From NCBI GenBank assembly GCA_031429355.1, contig JANOZM010000021.1:124001-188000 (forward strand): a stretch of DNA of 64,000 nucleotides. Direction: 5' to 3'. Source of the DNA: JANOZM01 sp031429355 (lineage in GTDB: Bacteria > Pseudomonadota > Gammaproteobacteria > Burkholderiales > Burkholderiaceae_E). Below, piece by piece: positions 25,287 through 34,162 of this stretch. A program made the translations under genes and the position numbers. A model generated the notes under the pieces. The model was not told where the DNA came from. It worked only from the letters and a program-made list of their open reading frames with translations, and made no database searches. Position 1 is the stretch's first letter. Every line of letters starts with the position of its first letter.

Positions 25287-25967
25287 TTACCGAGCCCGAC
25301 CAATTATCATCTGAGGACGATCAGACTTTGTGGGTATGGTGCGAGTCGCTAGCCGACGTTGCTCGTTTTCAAGTTCTGCCAGTTGCAACTCTTGTTCTTG
25401 ACGTACTTGTGCGAAGCTTTCCAGCTGATCTTGCAGGCTTTCAATTTTAAGTTGCGAACTGCGTGCTTGGTTTAGGTGTAATGCGCTGACATTAAGCAGT
25501 GCTTTAAGTTTAGCCTCGTTAAAAAGTTTCGCTTCGTCGGCTGAATCTAATTGAAGCTCGCCTTGTATCGCTAGTTGATACGCTTCCATTGCCCATTGCG
25601 TTTTGCCTTGGGTTTGCCAAACATTACCAAGCCGGAGCCATGCCGGTGCAAAGTTCGGCTCTAATTCCAAAAGACCAATGATCGTGTCCTGCGCCTGTGT
25701 CAGTCGCTCGCTTCGATACAAACTATCGGCCTCATTTAAGAGAATCCGCAATGCTCCAAATGACATTGGCGAAGTTAATGCAACAAGGTTGATAGTTGGT
25801 ATATTTTTGGGTTGTTGAAAGCCACCCGTTTGGGATGCTGGCCCCGTTTGGGATGCTAAAACTTTATCTGTTGTAACTGTTTGAGCAACACCAGCTACAC
25901 AGTTTGTTGCCAGTAAAAGAGGTAGAGCCAATTTAACAATGAGTTGATTAGTTTGATGAGTTTTCAT
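25287..25967 (-). CDS. Secreted TPR protein of the Tad locus (TadD-like)
   Basis: A 226-residue protein with a Sec signal peptide (ending NCVAGVAQ-TV). At least two TPR motifs follow (LYRSERLTQAQDTIIGLLEL and then NFAPAWLRLGNVWQTQGKT), then a coiled-coil region (LKIESLQDQLESFAQVRQEQ). An ASQTGPASQTGG repeat near residue 40 comes from a small DNA duplication. TadD-type proteins help assemble the secretin or pilus in the periplasm. It sits between the DUF192 gene and the TadE-like gene, at the end of the operon. Confidence 0.75.
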   Translation of the reverse strand: MKTHQTNQLIVKLALPLLLATNCVAGVAQTVTTDKVLASQTGPASQTGGFQQPKNIPTINLVALTSPMSFGALRILLNEADSLYRSERLTQAQDTIIGLLELEPNFAPAWLRLGNVWQTQGKTQWAMEAYQLAIQGELQLDSADEAKLFNEAKLKALLNVSALHLNQARSSQLKIESLQDQLESFAQVRQEQELQLAELENEQRRLATRTIPTKSDRPQMIIGRAR

Positions 25968-26018
25968 AATTTAATCTCCGAAGTGTCTAAAGCGTTTTAA
26001 GAATTGTTGATTTACGAG

Positions 26019-26459
26019 CTAATTAAAAGTCTTACTGCTAAGTTCTGCTTCATGCTGAAACAAAACCTTCAACGGGCCGTTTTGGCAAAACACTTGTTTT
26101 CCTAGGCCGACGCTTAGTTCTAGAACGTTCTTGGCGTCAGGTTCTTTAGCCCACCGCCAAGGCTTTAAGTTCTCGATTAGTCGTACACATTCGTTATGTT
26201 CGTTTAAAAAAATTACGTCAATTGGAAAACACATAAAATGGGTATGAATAGAATTACAGCCTGTTATGTAAAGACCGTCCCACGGCTTCATTTGCTTGCG
26301 CCCAAGAAGACCTTTCGCGCGCGAAAAAAAGTGGCTGGCAGTGGCAATTCGTAAAGGCTTTTTGCAATCAACTTCGCAATCGCTTTTCTCGTCAGTTTGC
26401 CCGGCAATTTTTTCTTCAAACTGCCCGACAAACCGGTCAACATAATGCACAACAGTCAT
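26019..26459 (-). CDS. DUF192 family protein in Tad locus
   Basis: From the ATG at 26459, which overlaps the tadC stop (ATGA), the protein has 146 residues. It carries the DUF192 pattern: AKGLLGR, WDGLYITGCNSIHTHFMCFPIDVIFL, NLKPWRWA and VLELSVG. The family is a small beta-barrel of unknown function, often exported; here no clear signal peptide is seen. Its translational coupling to tadC in a Tad operon suggests a pilus- or secretion-linked job, but none is known. Confidence 0.88.
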   Translation of the reverse strand: MTVVHYVDRFVGQFEEKIAGQTDEKSDCEVDCKKPLRIATASHFFSRAKGLLGRKQMKPWDGLYITGCNSIHTHFMCFPIDVIFLNEHNECVRLIENLKPWRWAKEPDAKNVLELSVGLGKQVFCQNGPLKVLFQHEAELSSKTFN

Positions 26460-27364
26460 CGCAACCAACCTTCCGCCACCATTCGGTGAAAAACCGGAAA
26501 CAACAAAATAATAAAAGTACAAGGAAAGATGAACGCGATTAGCGGAAACAACATTTTTACGGGTGCTTGCATCGCCAATTTTTCAGCGCGAGCAAAACGC
26601 TCATTGCGTCGTTGAAGTGACTGCCCGCGCAGCAGCACACCAATAGCACCGCCCTGCCTATCCGCTGCAATTAACCCAGCAACCAAATTAGAAACCGCAG
26701 GTAAACGCATACGTTCACTCATCGCTTGTAAAGCCTCAGCTCTAGTTGTGCCGGCACGTACATCACGCAAAACCAATGACAGCTCGTTACGCAATACACC
26801 AGCAGGCCCTTTTTCAACTGTTTCGACTAATGCAGCTGACAAGTTCAATCCCGATTCGACCGCCAAGGTAATTAGATCTAAAACAAAAGGAAGTTGTCGC
26901 AATATTTGTTGCTCGCGGCGAATGGATCGGTCACGGATCCACATGAATGGCAAAGACCCCATCAGGCATGCACCGATTGCAAACGCTTGTCCTCCGTTTA
27001 CTCCAATAGAGCGCGTTAAAGTAAACGCCACGGTTCCTCCAAGAAGCGCAGCGACAATTGCTGCGGCTACTAGGGCGGCAGGGGACAATTCGCGCCCTAG
27101 ATCCGCTGAATTAAGAAAACCGTTTAATCTGTTTGAGGTCTCGTGGGGCAACCAGCGATCAAATCGTTGCTCGATTGGCGCTATAAAAATACTAAAGCAG
27201 CGCCAAAATACTGGCCGCACAATTAAATGCTCTGAAAAATCAGCACGATTGCGTGCGCGTACTGGGCTTTGAAACCATAAACTTATGGCAAAACACAAAC
27301 AAGTAGCCGCGACGCCAGATAGAACGATTGTTAATACAAACCCATTAAACGAGTTAAGTGTCAT
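26456..27364 (-). CDS. tadC: Tad/type II secretion F-domain membrane protein TadC
   Basis: A 302-residue inner-membrane protein. An N-terminal membrane span is followed by the T2SS F domain (RQLPFVLDLITLAVESGLNL, about residues 155-175) and two C-terminal spans (VKMLFPLIAFIFPCTFIILL). With TadB it forms the platform on which the TadA ATPase acts. Its start overlaps tadB and its stop overlaps the DUF192 gene, both in ATGA form. Confidence 0.92.
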   Translation of the reverse strand: MTLNSFNGFVLTIVLSGVAATCLCFAISLWFQSPVRARNRADFSEHLIVRPVFWRCFSIFIAPIEQRFDRWLPHETSNRLNGFLNSADLGRELSPAALVAAAIVAALLGGTVAFTLTRSIGVNGGQAFAIGACLMGSLPFMWIRDRSIRREQQILRQLPFVLDLITLAVESGLNLSAALVETVEKGPAGVLRNELSLVLRDVRAGTTRAEALQAMSERMRLPAVSNLVAGLIAADRQGGAIGVLLRGQSLQRRNERFARAEKLAMQAPVKMLFPLIAFIFPCTFIILLFPVFHRMVAEGWLR

Positions 27365-28233
27365 ATCTCAATCCTTACAATTTTTCTGATTACTAAAACC
27401 CCGAAAAACTGCAAAACCAACACGGTGGCACACGCGATCCAGCCTTTAGTCGTTGTAAATAAAGGCAACATGCCAGGGCGATCAATTTCGTACAAAATAA
27501 ATGCAACTGCAAACGGAAGGCAACCAACAACCCACGCCTGCATTCGGCCCTGCGATGTCAACGCATCCAACTTGCCTTCAATTGCTAATTTGGTACGCAA
27601 GCTTGAAGCTAACATTTCAAGACTCTCGGCCAAATTGCCTCCAGTTTGCGTCGAGATGCGAATCGCAGCGCCTAGTAATTTAAATTCCTCAAAAGGGTTT
27701 CGTTGTTCGATTCGCGCTAGGGCTTGATCCATACTCATCCCTAACCGGCACTCTCGCAGCATTAGCTCAAATTCTTGCGATACAGGGGCTGGCATTTCCG
27801 AAGCAACCGCGCCAATCGCGATTGATAACGAATGACCACTTCGAAGGCTACTAGAGACAATCATCATCGCATCGGGCAATTGCAACCGGAGTAACTTAGC
27901 CCTACGAATTTTTAATCTGTAGAGCAAAAAACTGGGGATAAAGCCCACAATTAAAGCGGCAACACCCATTAGTAAAATCGAACGAGTGAGCATCCCAACA
28001 GCCGCCACAACCAACACCGTTACTACTAACTGAACGGATAAAACTCGCGATGGATCGAAAAAAACAAACGCCGCATTTAAGCGCTCGCCGACCAATTGAT
28101 TAAACTGCGTTTGGTATCGCTGCGAGTAGGCTGGCAAAACAAGTGCGAGGGTTACCGAAACTAAAACAGCTGCAACTGCGATAAGTAACAACGCAATAGT
28201 CATCGAATCAATGTTAAACAATGAGCTCAGCAT
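27361..28233 (-). CDS. tadB: Tad/type II secretion F-domain membrane protein TadB
   Basis: A 290-residue membrane protein with an N-terminal hydrophobic segment, two central spans near residues 65-105, the T2SS F domain (LQLPDAMMIVSSSLRSGHSL and GNLAESLEMLASSLR) and two C-terminal spans. It is the second half of the inner-membrane platform of the first Tad machine. It starts two bases after the TadA ATPase and overlaps tadC. Confidence 0.92.
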   Translation of the reverse strand: MLSSLFNIDSMTIALLLIAVAAVLVSVTLALVLPAYSQRYQTQFNQLVGERLNAAFVFFDPSRVLSVQLVVTVLVVAAVGMLTRSILLMGVAALIVGFIPSFLLYRLKIRRAKLLRLQLPDAMMIVSSSLRSGHSLSIAIGAVASEMPAPVSQEFELMLRECRLGMSMDQALARIEQRNPFEEFKLLGAAIRISTQTGGNLAESLEMLASSLRTKLAIEGKLDALTSQGRMQAWVVGCLPFAVAFILYEIDRPGMLPLFTTTKGWIACATVLVLQFFGVLVIRKIVRIEI

Positions 28234-28235
28234 TT

Positions 28236-29927
28236 TTAGTTCCTTGTCGCGGTAGATTCAAACAAACTGTAATCAAGCGAATTGCCAGCCCGCGCTAGTG
28301 CCTCGTAAAAATCAGGTACCACCCCACACGCTTTAAAACTACCTTTTCGTGGTGACTGAGTTTGCATTTTTTTATTGTCAGAAAAACCATGCTGCAAATC
28401 TGCGTCTTGCTCTTGGTATCGGAACAACTCTTGCGATTGAATACGCCCTGCTTCCATACCGGTTACTTCGACGATCGAAGAAATACGTCTTGCCCCATCA
28501 GCAAACCGACTTTGATGAACAATGACGTCGACAGCCGAACAAATTTGCTCGCGTAATGCGCTAATTGGCAAATCGATACCGGCCATTAAACTCATCACTT
28601 CAAGACGAGAAAATACATCTCGTGCAGTGTTGGCGTGTACGGTTGTTAACGATCCATCATGCCCAGTGTTCATTGCCTGTAGCATATCGAGAGCTTCGCC
28701 CCCTCGGACTTCACCCACGACGATACGATCAGGACGCATCCGCAATGAGTTACGGACTAAATCGCGAATGCTAATTGCACCGCGACCTTCGACGTTAGCA
28801 GGTCTGGACTCAAGACTCACTAAATTTCGGTGATGTAGTTTTAGTTCGGCAGAGTCCTCGATAGTGACAATGCGCTCGTGCTCGGGAATTAGGCACGACA
28901 AAATATTTAGTAACGTGGTCTTTCCTGATCCCGTGCCACCTGAGACCACTACGTTTTTTCGTGCGGCAACACATAAGGTTAGAAACTGCAGCATTTGCTG
29001 CGAAAGGCTGCCCTGATCCACCATCGCTTGGGGTGTAAAGTGGTTGCGATTAAATTTGCGAATCGTAAGGCTGGGGCCCCGCAACGCCAACGGCGGAATG
29101 ATTGCATTTACACGAGAACCGTCAGGCAGTCGCGCGTCAACCATTGGCGAAGCATCATCAATTCGCCGACCTATCGGTTGCACAATACGATCAATAATTG
29201 CGCGAATCGCTTCGTCGCTACTGAAGCTAACGTTGTGCGGGTACAAGCGGCCCTCTTTTTCTATAAACACTTCATTGGCCCCGTTCACCATGACCTCACT
29301 AATTGTCGGGTCGGCGAGCAACGCATCTAGAGGTCCTAAACCAAGTGCCTCGGATAACATTTCTTCAATTAATTTTGTACGATCCAATTCGAGTGGAAGG
29401 CTCTTATGTTGATCTAGTAGGCTATTAAGTAGGACTGTTAGTTCATTACGCAATTGCAGGTCGCTAAGTTGTCGAACATCTTTGCGTCGAAGATCGATTG
29501 CACGAATCATTTGTTGGTGCAAATCGCGCCGAAAGCCGCGTAAGTGGTCAATCGACTTAGGATCGATTGATTGGAGCGTTGCGGTATTCGAATGTTGTTT
29601 AAAGCTAGTTGTAACATCAGCAGCGGCAACCAAAGGCGCGATTTCTAACCTAAGACAATAGCCTCCAATAAGAATTTCATCGGTCTCGTCCAAAGGTGCA
29701 TATTCGGCTATGCGCTGCCCGTTAACCCAAGTTCCGTTTAAGGTACCGCTGTCAACCAACCGCAAAATACGTTCGGATTTATGAATTTGTGCGTGTACTT
29801 TTGCAACGCGCCACCCAGGCAACACCACGGCATTGTCCTTACCTCGTCCAATTAGGCATGGGAACTCGGTAAGAGAAATCTTAGTAGAAACACCTGCGTC
29901 GTCAGTCACTACAAGTTGCATACTCAT
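28236..29927 (-). CDS. tadA: TadA/CpaF ATPase with N-terminal FHA domain
   Basis: A 563-residue fusion. Residues about 1-95 form an FHA domain (PCLIGRGKDNAVVL, then NGTWVNGQRI), followed by a normal CpaF/TadA motor ATPase: Walker A SGGTGSGKTTLLN, the Asp-box region, RMRPDRIVVGEVRGGEALD and the HANTARD His box. The motor drives pilus assembly at the inner membrane. In the FHA loop the usual Ser of the S-R/K-x-H motif is Ala (WRVAKVHA), so phosphothreonine binding may be weakened or changed. A 35-residue tail after the ATPase core is unusual. FHA-TadA fusions are known in some betaproteobacteria. The second TadA in the window (48698) has no FHA domain. Confidence 0.93.
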   Translation of the reverse strand: MSMQLVVTDDAGVSTKISLTEFPCLIGRGKDNAVVLPGWRVAKVHAQIHKSERILRLVDSGTLNGTWVNGQRIAEYAPLDETDEILIGGYCLRLEIAPLVAAADVTTSFKQHSNTATLQSIDPKSIDHLRGFRRDLHQQMIRAIDLRRKDVRQLSDLQLRNELTVLLNSLLDQHKSLPLELDRTKLIEEMLSEALGLGPLDALLADPTISEVMVNGANEVFIEKEGRLYPHNVSFSSDEAIRAIIDRIVQPIGRRIDDASPMVDARLPDGSRVNAIIPPLALRGPSLTIRKFNRNHFTPQAMVDQGSLSQQMLQFLTLCVAARKNVVVSGGTGSGKTTLLNILSCLIPEHERIVTIEDSAELKLHHRNLVSLESRPANVEGRGAISIRDLVRNSLRMRPDRIVVGEVRGGEALDMLQAMNTGHDGSLTTVHANTARDVFSRLEVMSLMAGIDLPISALREQICSAVDVIVHQSRFADGARRISSIVEVTGMEAGRIQSQELFRYQEQDADLQHGFSDNKKMQTQSPRKGSFKACGVVPDFYEALARAGNSLDYSLFESTATRN

Positions 29928-29933
29928 AAATTT

Positions 29934-31349
29934 CTACTCCAACATTTCGATGGGTTGACGAATAGCTTTTAGTTTCTCTCTCACATCGGCTGCGTTGCGA
30001 GCAGGTTGTACCGGCTTTGCCTCTGTCGTAGCAGCATTGGCTGCCGCTGAACTCCGAGCACTTTGGTTAGGTTCGTTACGATCGTCGCGCAAAGAACCAT
30101 TCGGTCGTTGCGAAGCAAAAGATGGAAAACTTGCATTCACCTCACCAGTAACAAACCGCGGAGTGATCATCACGATTAATTCTGTTTGTTGCTCTCTAAA
30201 CTGTTTAGACCGAAAGAGCTTTCCTAAAATTGGGACATCACCCAATGCAGGTACTTTATCAACATGCCTCGACATATCGTCGGTCACCAAACCGGCAATT
30301 ATTAGCGTTTCGTTTTCCCGCAAATTTACATCGGTCTCTGCCCGACGCTTGCTCAGGCCGGGAATGTCTTTGATCATGACATCAAAATTTAACGCTGAAA
30401 TTTCTGTAGCAATACGCGCCGAAATCATCCCGTTTTCGCTTGCAGTAGGCTTAATGTCAAACTTAACGCCGTACTCTTTAAAACTTACCGAGGTTTGACC
30501 AAGCCCGGTAGAAACTGGAATTGGTAACTCGCCACCTGCAATGAATCGTGCTTCACCGCCACTACGAGCTGACAAACGTGGCTCTGCAAGAATGACCGCA
30601 TCCCCACTTTGAACCATAAAGTTCAACATTGAAGTAATGTTGCTGACTAGCGAAATCGCAGTACCAAAAGGCGAAACATAAGGTTGCACTGCCGCCCCGC
30701 TCACCCCTGCTGCCGCTCCGTTAGGACGCAACCGGTCACTTCTATTGAGATCACCAACAATTCCGAAGCTAGGACCCTGCGATTGTCCGGCCCATTTGAC
30801 CCCGATATTTTGCATTGCATCGCGACGAATTTCGACCATCCGAACGTCAATAGCAATCATTCTCTCGTTACCAAACTTACTAACTAAATTAACGATGCTG
30901 GGGTAGCGCTTCGCAATTTCTTGCACCTTTAACGAAGTCGCTTCACTTAACTGCGTACCTTCTAGGACCACTTTGTCCCCAACGATTCGAGTACTAACGC
31001 CAGTGCCCTCACCCAGCATTCCGCTGACCTCACTTAACAGGCGATTGGCATCACTTGGAACAACGTTAATTACAATCACTTTTTCACCGCCTTGCTTACT
31101 CCATAAGTGCAAGGTGCTCTGACCAGGGGCTTCCGGAATGATTAGGATTTGTTTTTCATCTAGTGCAGTAGCTTGCAAAATTTTGCCGTTACCAACCGCA
31201 ATACGTTTGACATGCGATTCGTTTAAAACATGCGCTTGTCCAACAGACAGGGTTAGTGATTGGTTTTGTGCCAATGCTTCGGTTGTGACTAAAAACCCTA
31301 GTGACAAGCACACGCTGGCCAGCCAAAGTGGACAAGTTGAAATACTCAT
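29934..31349 (-). CDS. rcpA: Tad pilus outer-membrane secretin RcpA/CpaC
   Basis: A 471-residue secretin with a Sec signal peptide (TTEALAQ), an N-terminal BON/N-domain region (VLNESHVKRIAVGNGKI), then the secretin core: VRMVEIRRDAMQNIGVKW, GGELPIPVS, VKFDIKPTAS and ETLIIAGLVTDD. It forms the outer-membrane channel of the first Tad machine. Its ATG overlaps the cpaB stop. The tail after residue 415 is low-complexity Asn/Ala/Arg rich and basic, unlike the secretin at 53936. Confidence 0.93.
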   Translation of the reverse strand: MSISTCPLWLASVCLSLGFLVTTEALAQNQSLTLSVGQAHVLNESHVKRIAVGNGKILQATALDEKQILIIPEAPGQSTLHLWSKQGGEKVIVINVVPSDANRLLSEVSGMLGEGTGVSTRIVGDKVVLEGTQLSEATSLKVQEIAKRYPSIVNLVSKFGNERMIAIDVRMVEIRRDAMQNIGVKWAGQSQGPSFGIVGDLNRSDRLRPNGAAAGVSGAAVQPYVSPFGTAISLVSNITSMLNFMVQSGDAVILAEPRLSARSGGEARFIAGGELPIPVSTGLGQTSVSFKEYGVKFDIKPTASENGMISARIATEISALNFDVMIKDIPGLSKRRAETDVNLRENETLIIAGLVTDDMSRHVDKVPALGDVPILGKLFRSKQFREQQTELIVMITPRFVTGEVNASFPSFASQRPNGSLRDDRNEPNQSARSSAAANAATTEAKPVQPARNAADVREKLKAIRQPIEMLE

Positions 31350-32221
31350 TGATTATCTCCCGCAGCAGCTAACTGCCTTTGTTTTGCTAAATCACCTTTT
31401 CCACCTACTAGTATTTCAGGGCCTTGCTTGACCACCGCAATAACTGGCGCCGCGAGCGGACGAATATCTAGCAAATGCGATAAATCAGTTGCCTTGCGCG
31501 ATAAAGACAAGTTGTCCTCTGGGTTACGTAACAACGCCGTAAGCTTGCCACTGCGTTGCGCAACGACTAACTGCTGGGCTTGGGTTGCAGTGGCTTCTAA
31601 AGTTACCGTTGTATAGCCACGAGGACGTGTTTCGTCTGCACCAGGCCGTACTTGCTTCCCCGTGGCGAGCACGCGAACATCTTGCATAAATACAACCGTT
31701 TGCTCTGGAGATTGTGAATCGCCAAGCTTGAGGGCCGATGGTTTTACAGACCACAACAAATCGATACGATCAGCAGGTTGCAACATGCCTGAAACCGAAG
31801 TAATTTCGTCAACGCCAACGGTAATTGCCCGAATGCCAGGTTTTACCTTGCTAGCAAAGGTCGCAACATCAGCGCCCTCGGTATTGCTAACCAAAACTTG
31901 CTCGCCTGACTTAAGGGCAGCGTTTAACTTTGAGCCAATAAAACTATCGAATCGGTCGGGTTTTATTGCGGACGACGAAACAAATTCTTTTGGTACGGCG
32001 CGTACCGCCATATGCTCGGCGCTAACGACAGTACCTTTTGGTAAATCTTGTTTAGCAACAACAATGTCGACCGTTACTTGGTTAGGTTTAAGTCGGGCTT
32101 TTTCACTGTCTAACTCTTGCTTTAAATAGCCCTTAGCTGCGTAAGCTGCCAGTAACCCACACCCCAACGAACTGACCATTAGCAACACCAGTTTGGATTG
32201 TTTAGTAAACTTAAATTTCAT
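31346..32221 (-). CDS. cpaB: Flp pilus assembly protein CpaB/RcpC
   Basis: A 291-residue protein with an N-terminal membrane anchor (LVLLMVSSLGCGLLAAYAA) and a SAF domain (VVAKQDLPKGTVVSAEHMAV), then KPGIRAITVGVDEITSVSGM, the pattern of CpaB/RcpC periplasmic proteins linked to the secretin. It overlaps rcpA by four bases. A 72-bp gap separates it from the small pilin-like gene upstream. Confidence 0.92.
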   Translation of the reverse strand: MKFKFTKQSKLVLLMVSSLGCGLLAAYAAKGYLKQELDSEKARLKPNQVTVDIVVAKQDLPKGTVVSAEHMAVRAVPKEFVSSSAIKPDRFDSFIGSKLNAALKSGEQVLVSNTEGADVATFASKVKPGIRAITVGVDEITSVSGMLQPADRIDLLWSVKPSALKLGDSQSPEQTVVFMQDVRVLATGKQVRPGADETRPRGYTTVTLEATATQAQQLVVAQRSGKLTALLRNPEDNLSLSRKATDLSHLLDIRPLAAPVIAVVKQGPEILVGGKGDLAKQRQLAAAGDNQ

Positions 32222-32293
32222 TTGACCGACTCCGCAGTAAACTTAAAATTGCAATATTAAAAATTTCGAATAACGCTGGCTTGAGCTAACTGT

Positions 32294-32473
32294 TTATGGC
32301 ATTGACATCGCATTGGAAAAACTTAAATACGCTGTTTGCAAAGCGGAGATAAGCTGCTCTAGTACCGAAGGTGAACCAAGTGCCAACGCAATACCTACCA
32401 TGCCAGCCAGCAGCAAAAATTCTAGTGTTGCTTGCCCAAATTGATTTGAGTCAGTTTCATCCCTAAAGCTCAT
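32294..32473 (-). CDS. Small pilin-like protein
   Basis: A 59-residue protein from an ATG at 32473 that overlaps the preceding stop by one base (TGATG). It has a prepilin-like N-terminus: a short polar leader, Gly, then QATLEFLLLAGMVGIALALG with Glu at position +5 after the presumed cleavage Gly, and a short C-terminal amphipathic part. It is either a minor Flp-type pilin or a TadE-type pseudopilin of the first Tad machine. Too short for firm family placement. Confidence 0.7.
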   Translation of the reverse strand: MSFRDETDSNQFGQATLEFLLLAGMVGIALALGSPSVLEQLISALQTAYLSFSNAMSMP

Positions 32474-33183
32474 CAAAATCGCTCCTTTGATTTAGAACTG
32501 ATGACTTGAGTCACCAGTAACATCGTGCTGCCTTTGTTAGGAACGATTTGCAAGAGCACTTGACGCCCCCCTTCAGCAGATAAAACCGTTTGGGCGGCAG
32601 AACCATAATTACTGCGCACTACCGAGAATTGTTGACCCAATGCGAAATTCGGATGGGCCTGATAGCCAAAGCTTTTTGAACGCTCAGTGATTGCTAAAAT
32701 TGTTGCTTGTGCATTAGCTTGAGGACCTAAATCAATCAACCAAGAATTACCCGATTGAAATGCATCGCTGGTTTGCGTTGCAAACAAAACTTTCCCTTCA
32801 ACGCTTAGCCAGTCGGGTACTGCTGTATTTTTTCTTGGAGATTCAACAGACACTCGGTGGCGCATTAAATAGGACCCTGTGGACGAGGGTTTTGCTTGAA
32901 CTACTTCGAGTTGTCCTTCATGAATTCTTGAAACTAAATCCCAACCATTTTTGCTTTCGGTCAACGCATGAAAACCAGCAGCTTTCCAAGATGCCTTAAT
33001 TTTTTCGAGTTCTTCGCGTGGGCTTTTAAATGCCTGCGCCGATTCAATCTGAACATTCTTCCCATTAATTTGCGAGGTGCCAAACAAGGATTTCCATTGC
33101 AAAGGTTCGTCTACTTGGGCACTAACTAAAGTTGCTGACGCAAGACTAAAGCTTCCAACTAACAGAAGATATTCAATTTTCAT
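32473..33183 (-). CDS. Secreted protein of unknown function in Tad locus
   Basis: A 236-residue protein with a Sec signal peptide (ASATLVSAQ-VD). The rest is mixed alpha/beta with one long charged helix (SPREELEKIKASWKAAG) and several beta segments (WLIDLGPQANAQ, LLQIVPNKGSTMLLVTQVI). No family recognised. It is translationally coupled to the TadE-like gene upstream (TAATG, 1-base overlap) and to the small pilin gene downstream, so it almost certainly works in the periplasm with the first Tad machine. Confidence 0.72.
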   Translation of the reverse strand: MKIEYLLLVGSFSLASATLVSAQVDEPLQWKSLFGTSQINGKNVQIESAQAFKSPREELEKIKASWKAAGFHALTESKNGWDLVSRIHEGQLEVVQAKPSSTGSYLMRHRVSVESPRKNTAVPDWLSVEGKVLFATQTSDAFQSGNSWLIDLGPQANAQATILAITERSKSFGYQAHPNFALGQQFSVVRSNYGSAAQTVLSAEGGRQVLLQIVPNKGSTMLLVTQVISSKSKERF

Positions 33184-34160
33184 TATTCACCCTCGCCCGA
33201 TTGAATCGGAGGAAGCTGCGGCGCTGTTACTACCGTACCCCCACCTTTTTTGCGGTCAGGCGGAATGATCGAAACATCCACGTCGTGCCAACGAAATAGC
33301 CGTGTATTTCTTTCAATACTTAGTGTGTCCATTATGGCCATTCCCGCGCGGGTGCCAGAATACGAGACAGCCAATGCAGCTTCGGCTATCGGACCAACCA
33401 AGTAGAGTTGTTGCCCTTTGTCAACGCGGTGTTTTACAGAGTCGGCTCGGCCGTTACTTGCGCCCGATGCGTTCCACTCATCCGATAAAATCGCTACGTG
33501 GCGCTGCATCGTTAATGGAAAGGGATCGAGCCGCTCGCCTGTATCAAAGCTTGACGCATTTTGAGACAATTTTGTTTGCACTCGGGCGGTAATAAAGCCC
33601 CCGTAAAGATCGAATCCAAAACGACCTGGGCCTGCTATGTTCGAGAGATGTTCCGCCGCGTTCGAGACTTTGCTTTGTCCGCTGCTAGATAGATGCGAAC
33701 CAGGCGCATCTAAATTATTGGTCGTGACTTGAGCACTAACATCGCTAAATTTTTCAAGCAACGGCGAACCTGTGCGGGTTGTCCAAAGCGGGTTGGTTGT
33801 TTCGACAGAAACGTCGTCTTGCAAACCGTCCAGACTTAAAATTTCACGTCCCGGTGCTGTCATAAATTGACGGCGACTTGCATCCACCAAATTGGCATTA
33901 GCACCAATATCTTTGCAGTCTTCGCGTCTTTGCACGCAATCGAACGCTAGCTTTCGCGCCGCCGCCCCATTGGCTATTTGAATGTCGGCAAGCTTGCCAA
34001 TGTAAATACCCAAAAACAATAATGGAACTAAAGCTAAACTAACCACCAGCGTTTCGGTTAAAGACTGCCCTCTTTGACTCGTTAAGACTTGACCCGTTAA
34101 GATTTGACTCGTTAAGGTTTGACTGGCGAGCGAGTTCTTTTTAAATGAATTTATTTTCAT
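33183..34160 (-). CDS. TadE-like pseudopilin with repeat N-terminus
   Basis: A 325-residue protein from the ATG at 34160, two bases after the tadG stop. The first 35 residues carry four LTSQI-type five-residue repeats, then the prepilin-like segment RGQSLTETLVVSLALVPLL with Glu at +5, then a large exported domain of about 260 residues with one Cys pair (FDCVQRREDC). It resembles TadE/TadG minor pseudopilins in layout but is longer than usual. Part of the first Tad operon. Confidence 0.75.
   Translation of the reverse strand: MKINSFKKNSLASQTLTSQILTGQVLTSQRGQSLTETLVVSLALVPLLFLGIYIGKLADIQIANGAAARKLAFDCVQRREDCKDIGANANLVDASRRQFMTAPGREILSLDGLQDDVSVETTNPLWTTRTGSPLLEKFSDVSAQVTTNNLDAPGSHLSSSGQSKVSNAAEHLSNIAGPGRFGFDLYGGFITARVQTKLSQNASSFDTGERLDPFPLTMQRHVAILSDEWNASGASNGRADSVKHRVDKGQQLYLVGPIAEAALAVSYSGTRAGMAIMDTLSIERNTRLFRWHDVDVSIIPPDRKKGGGTVVTAPQLPPIQSGEGE
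34073..34132 (-). repeat. Four tandem 15-bp units inside TadE-like gene
   Basis: Units of the form TTTGACTCGTTAAGA lie at 34073-34087, 34088-34102, 34103-34117 and, degenerate, 34118-34132. On the minus strand they encode LASQT, LTSQI, LTGQV and LTSQR, just before the membrane segment. Confidence 0.88.
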
Positions 34161-34162
34161 GG

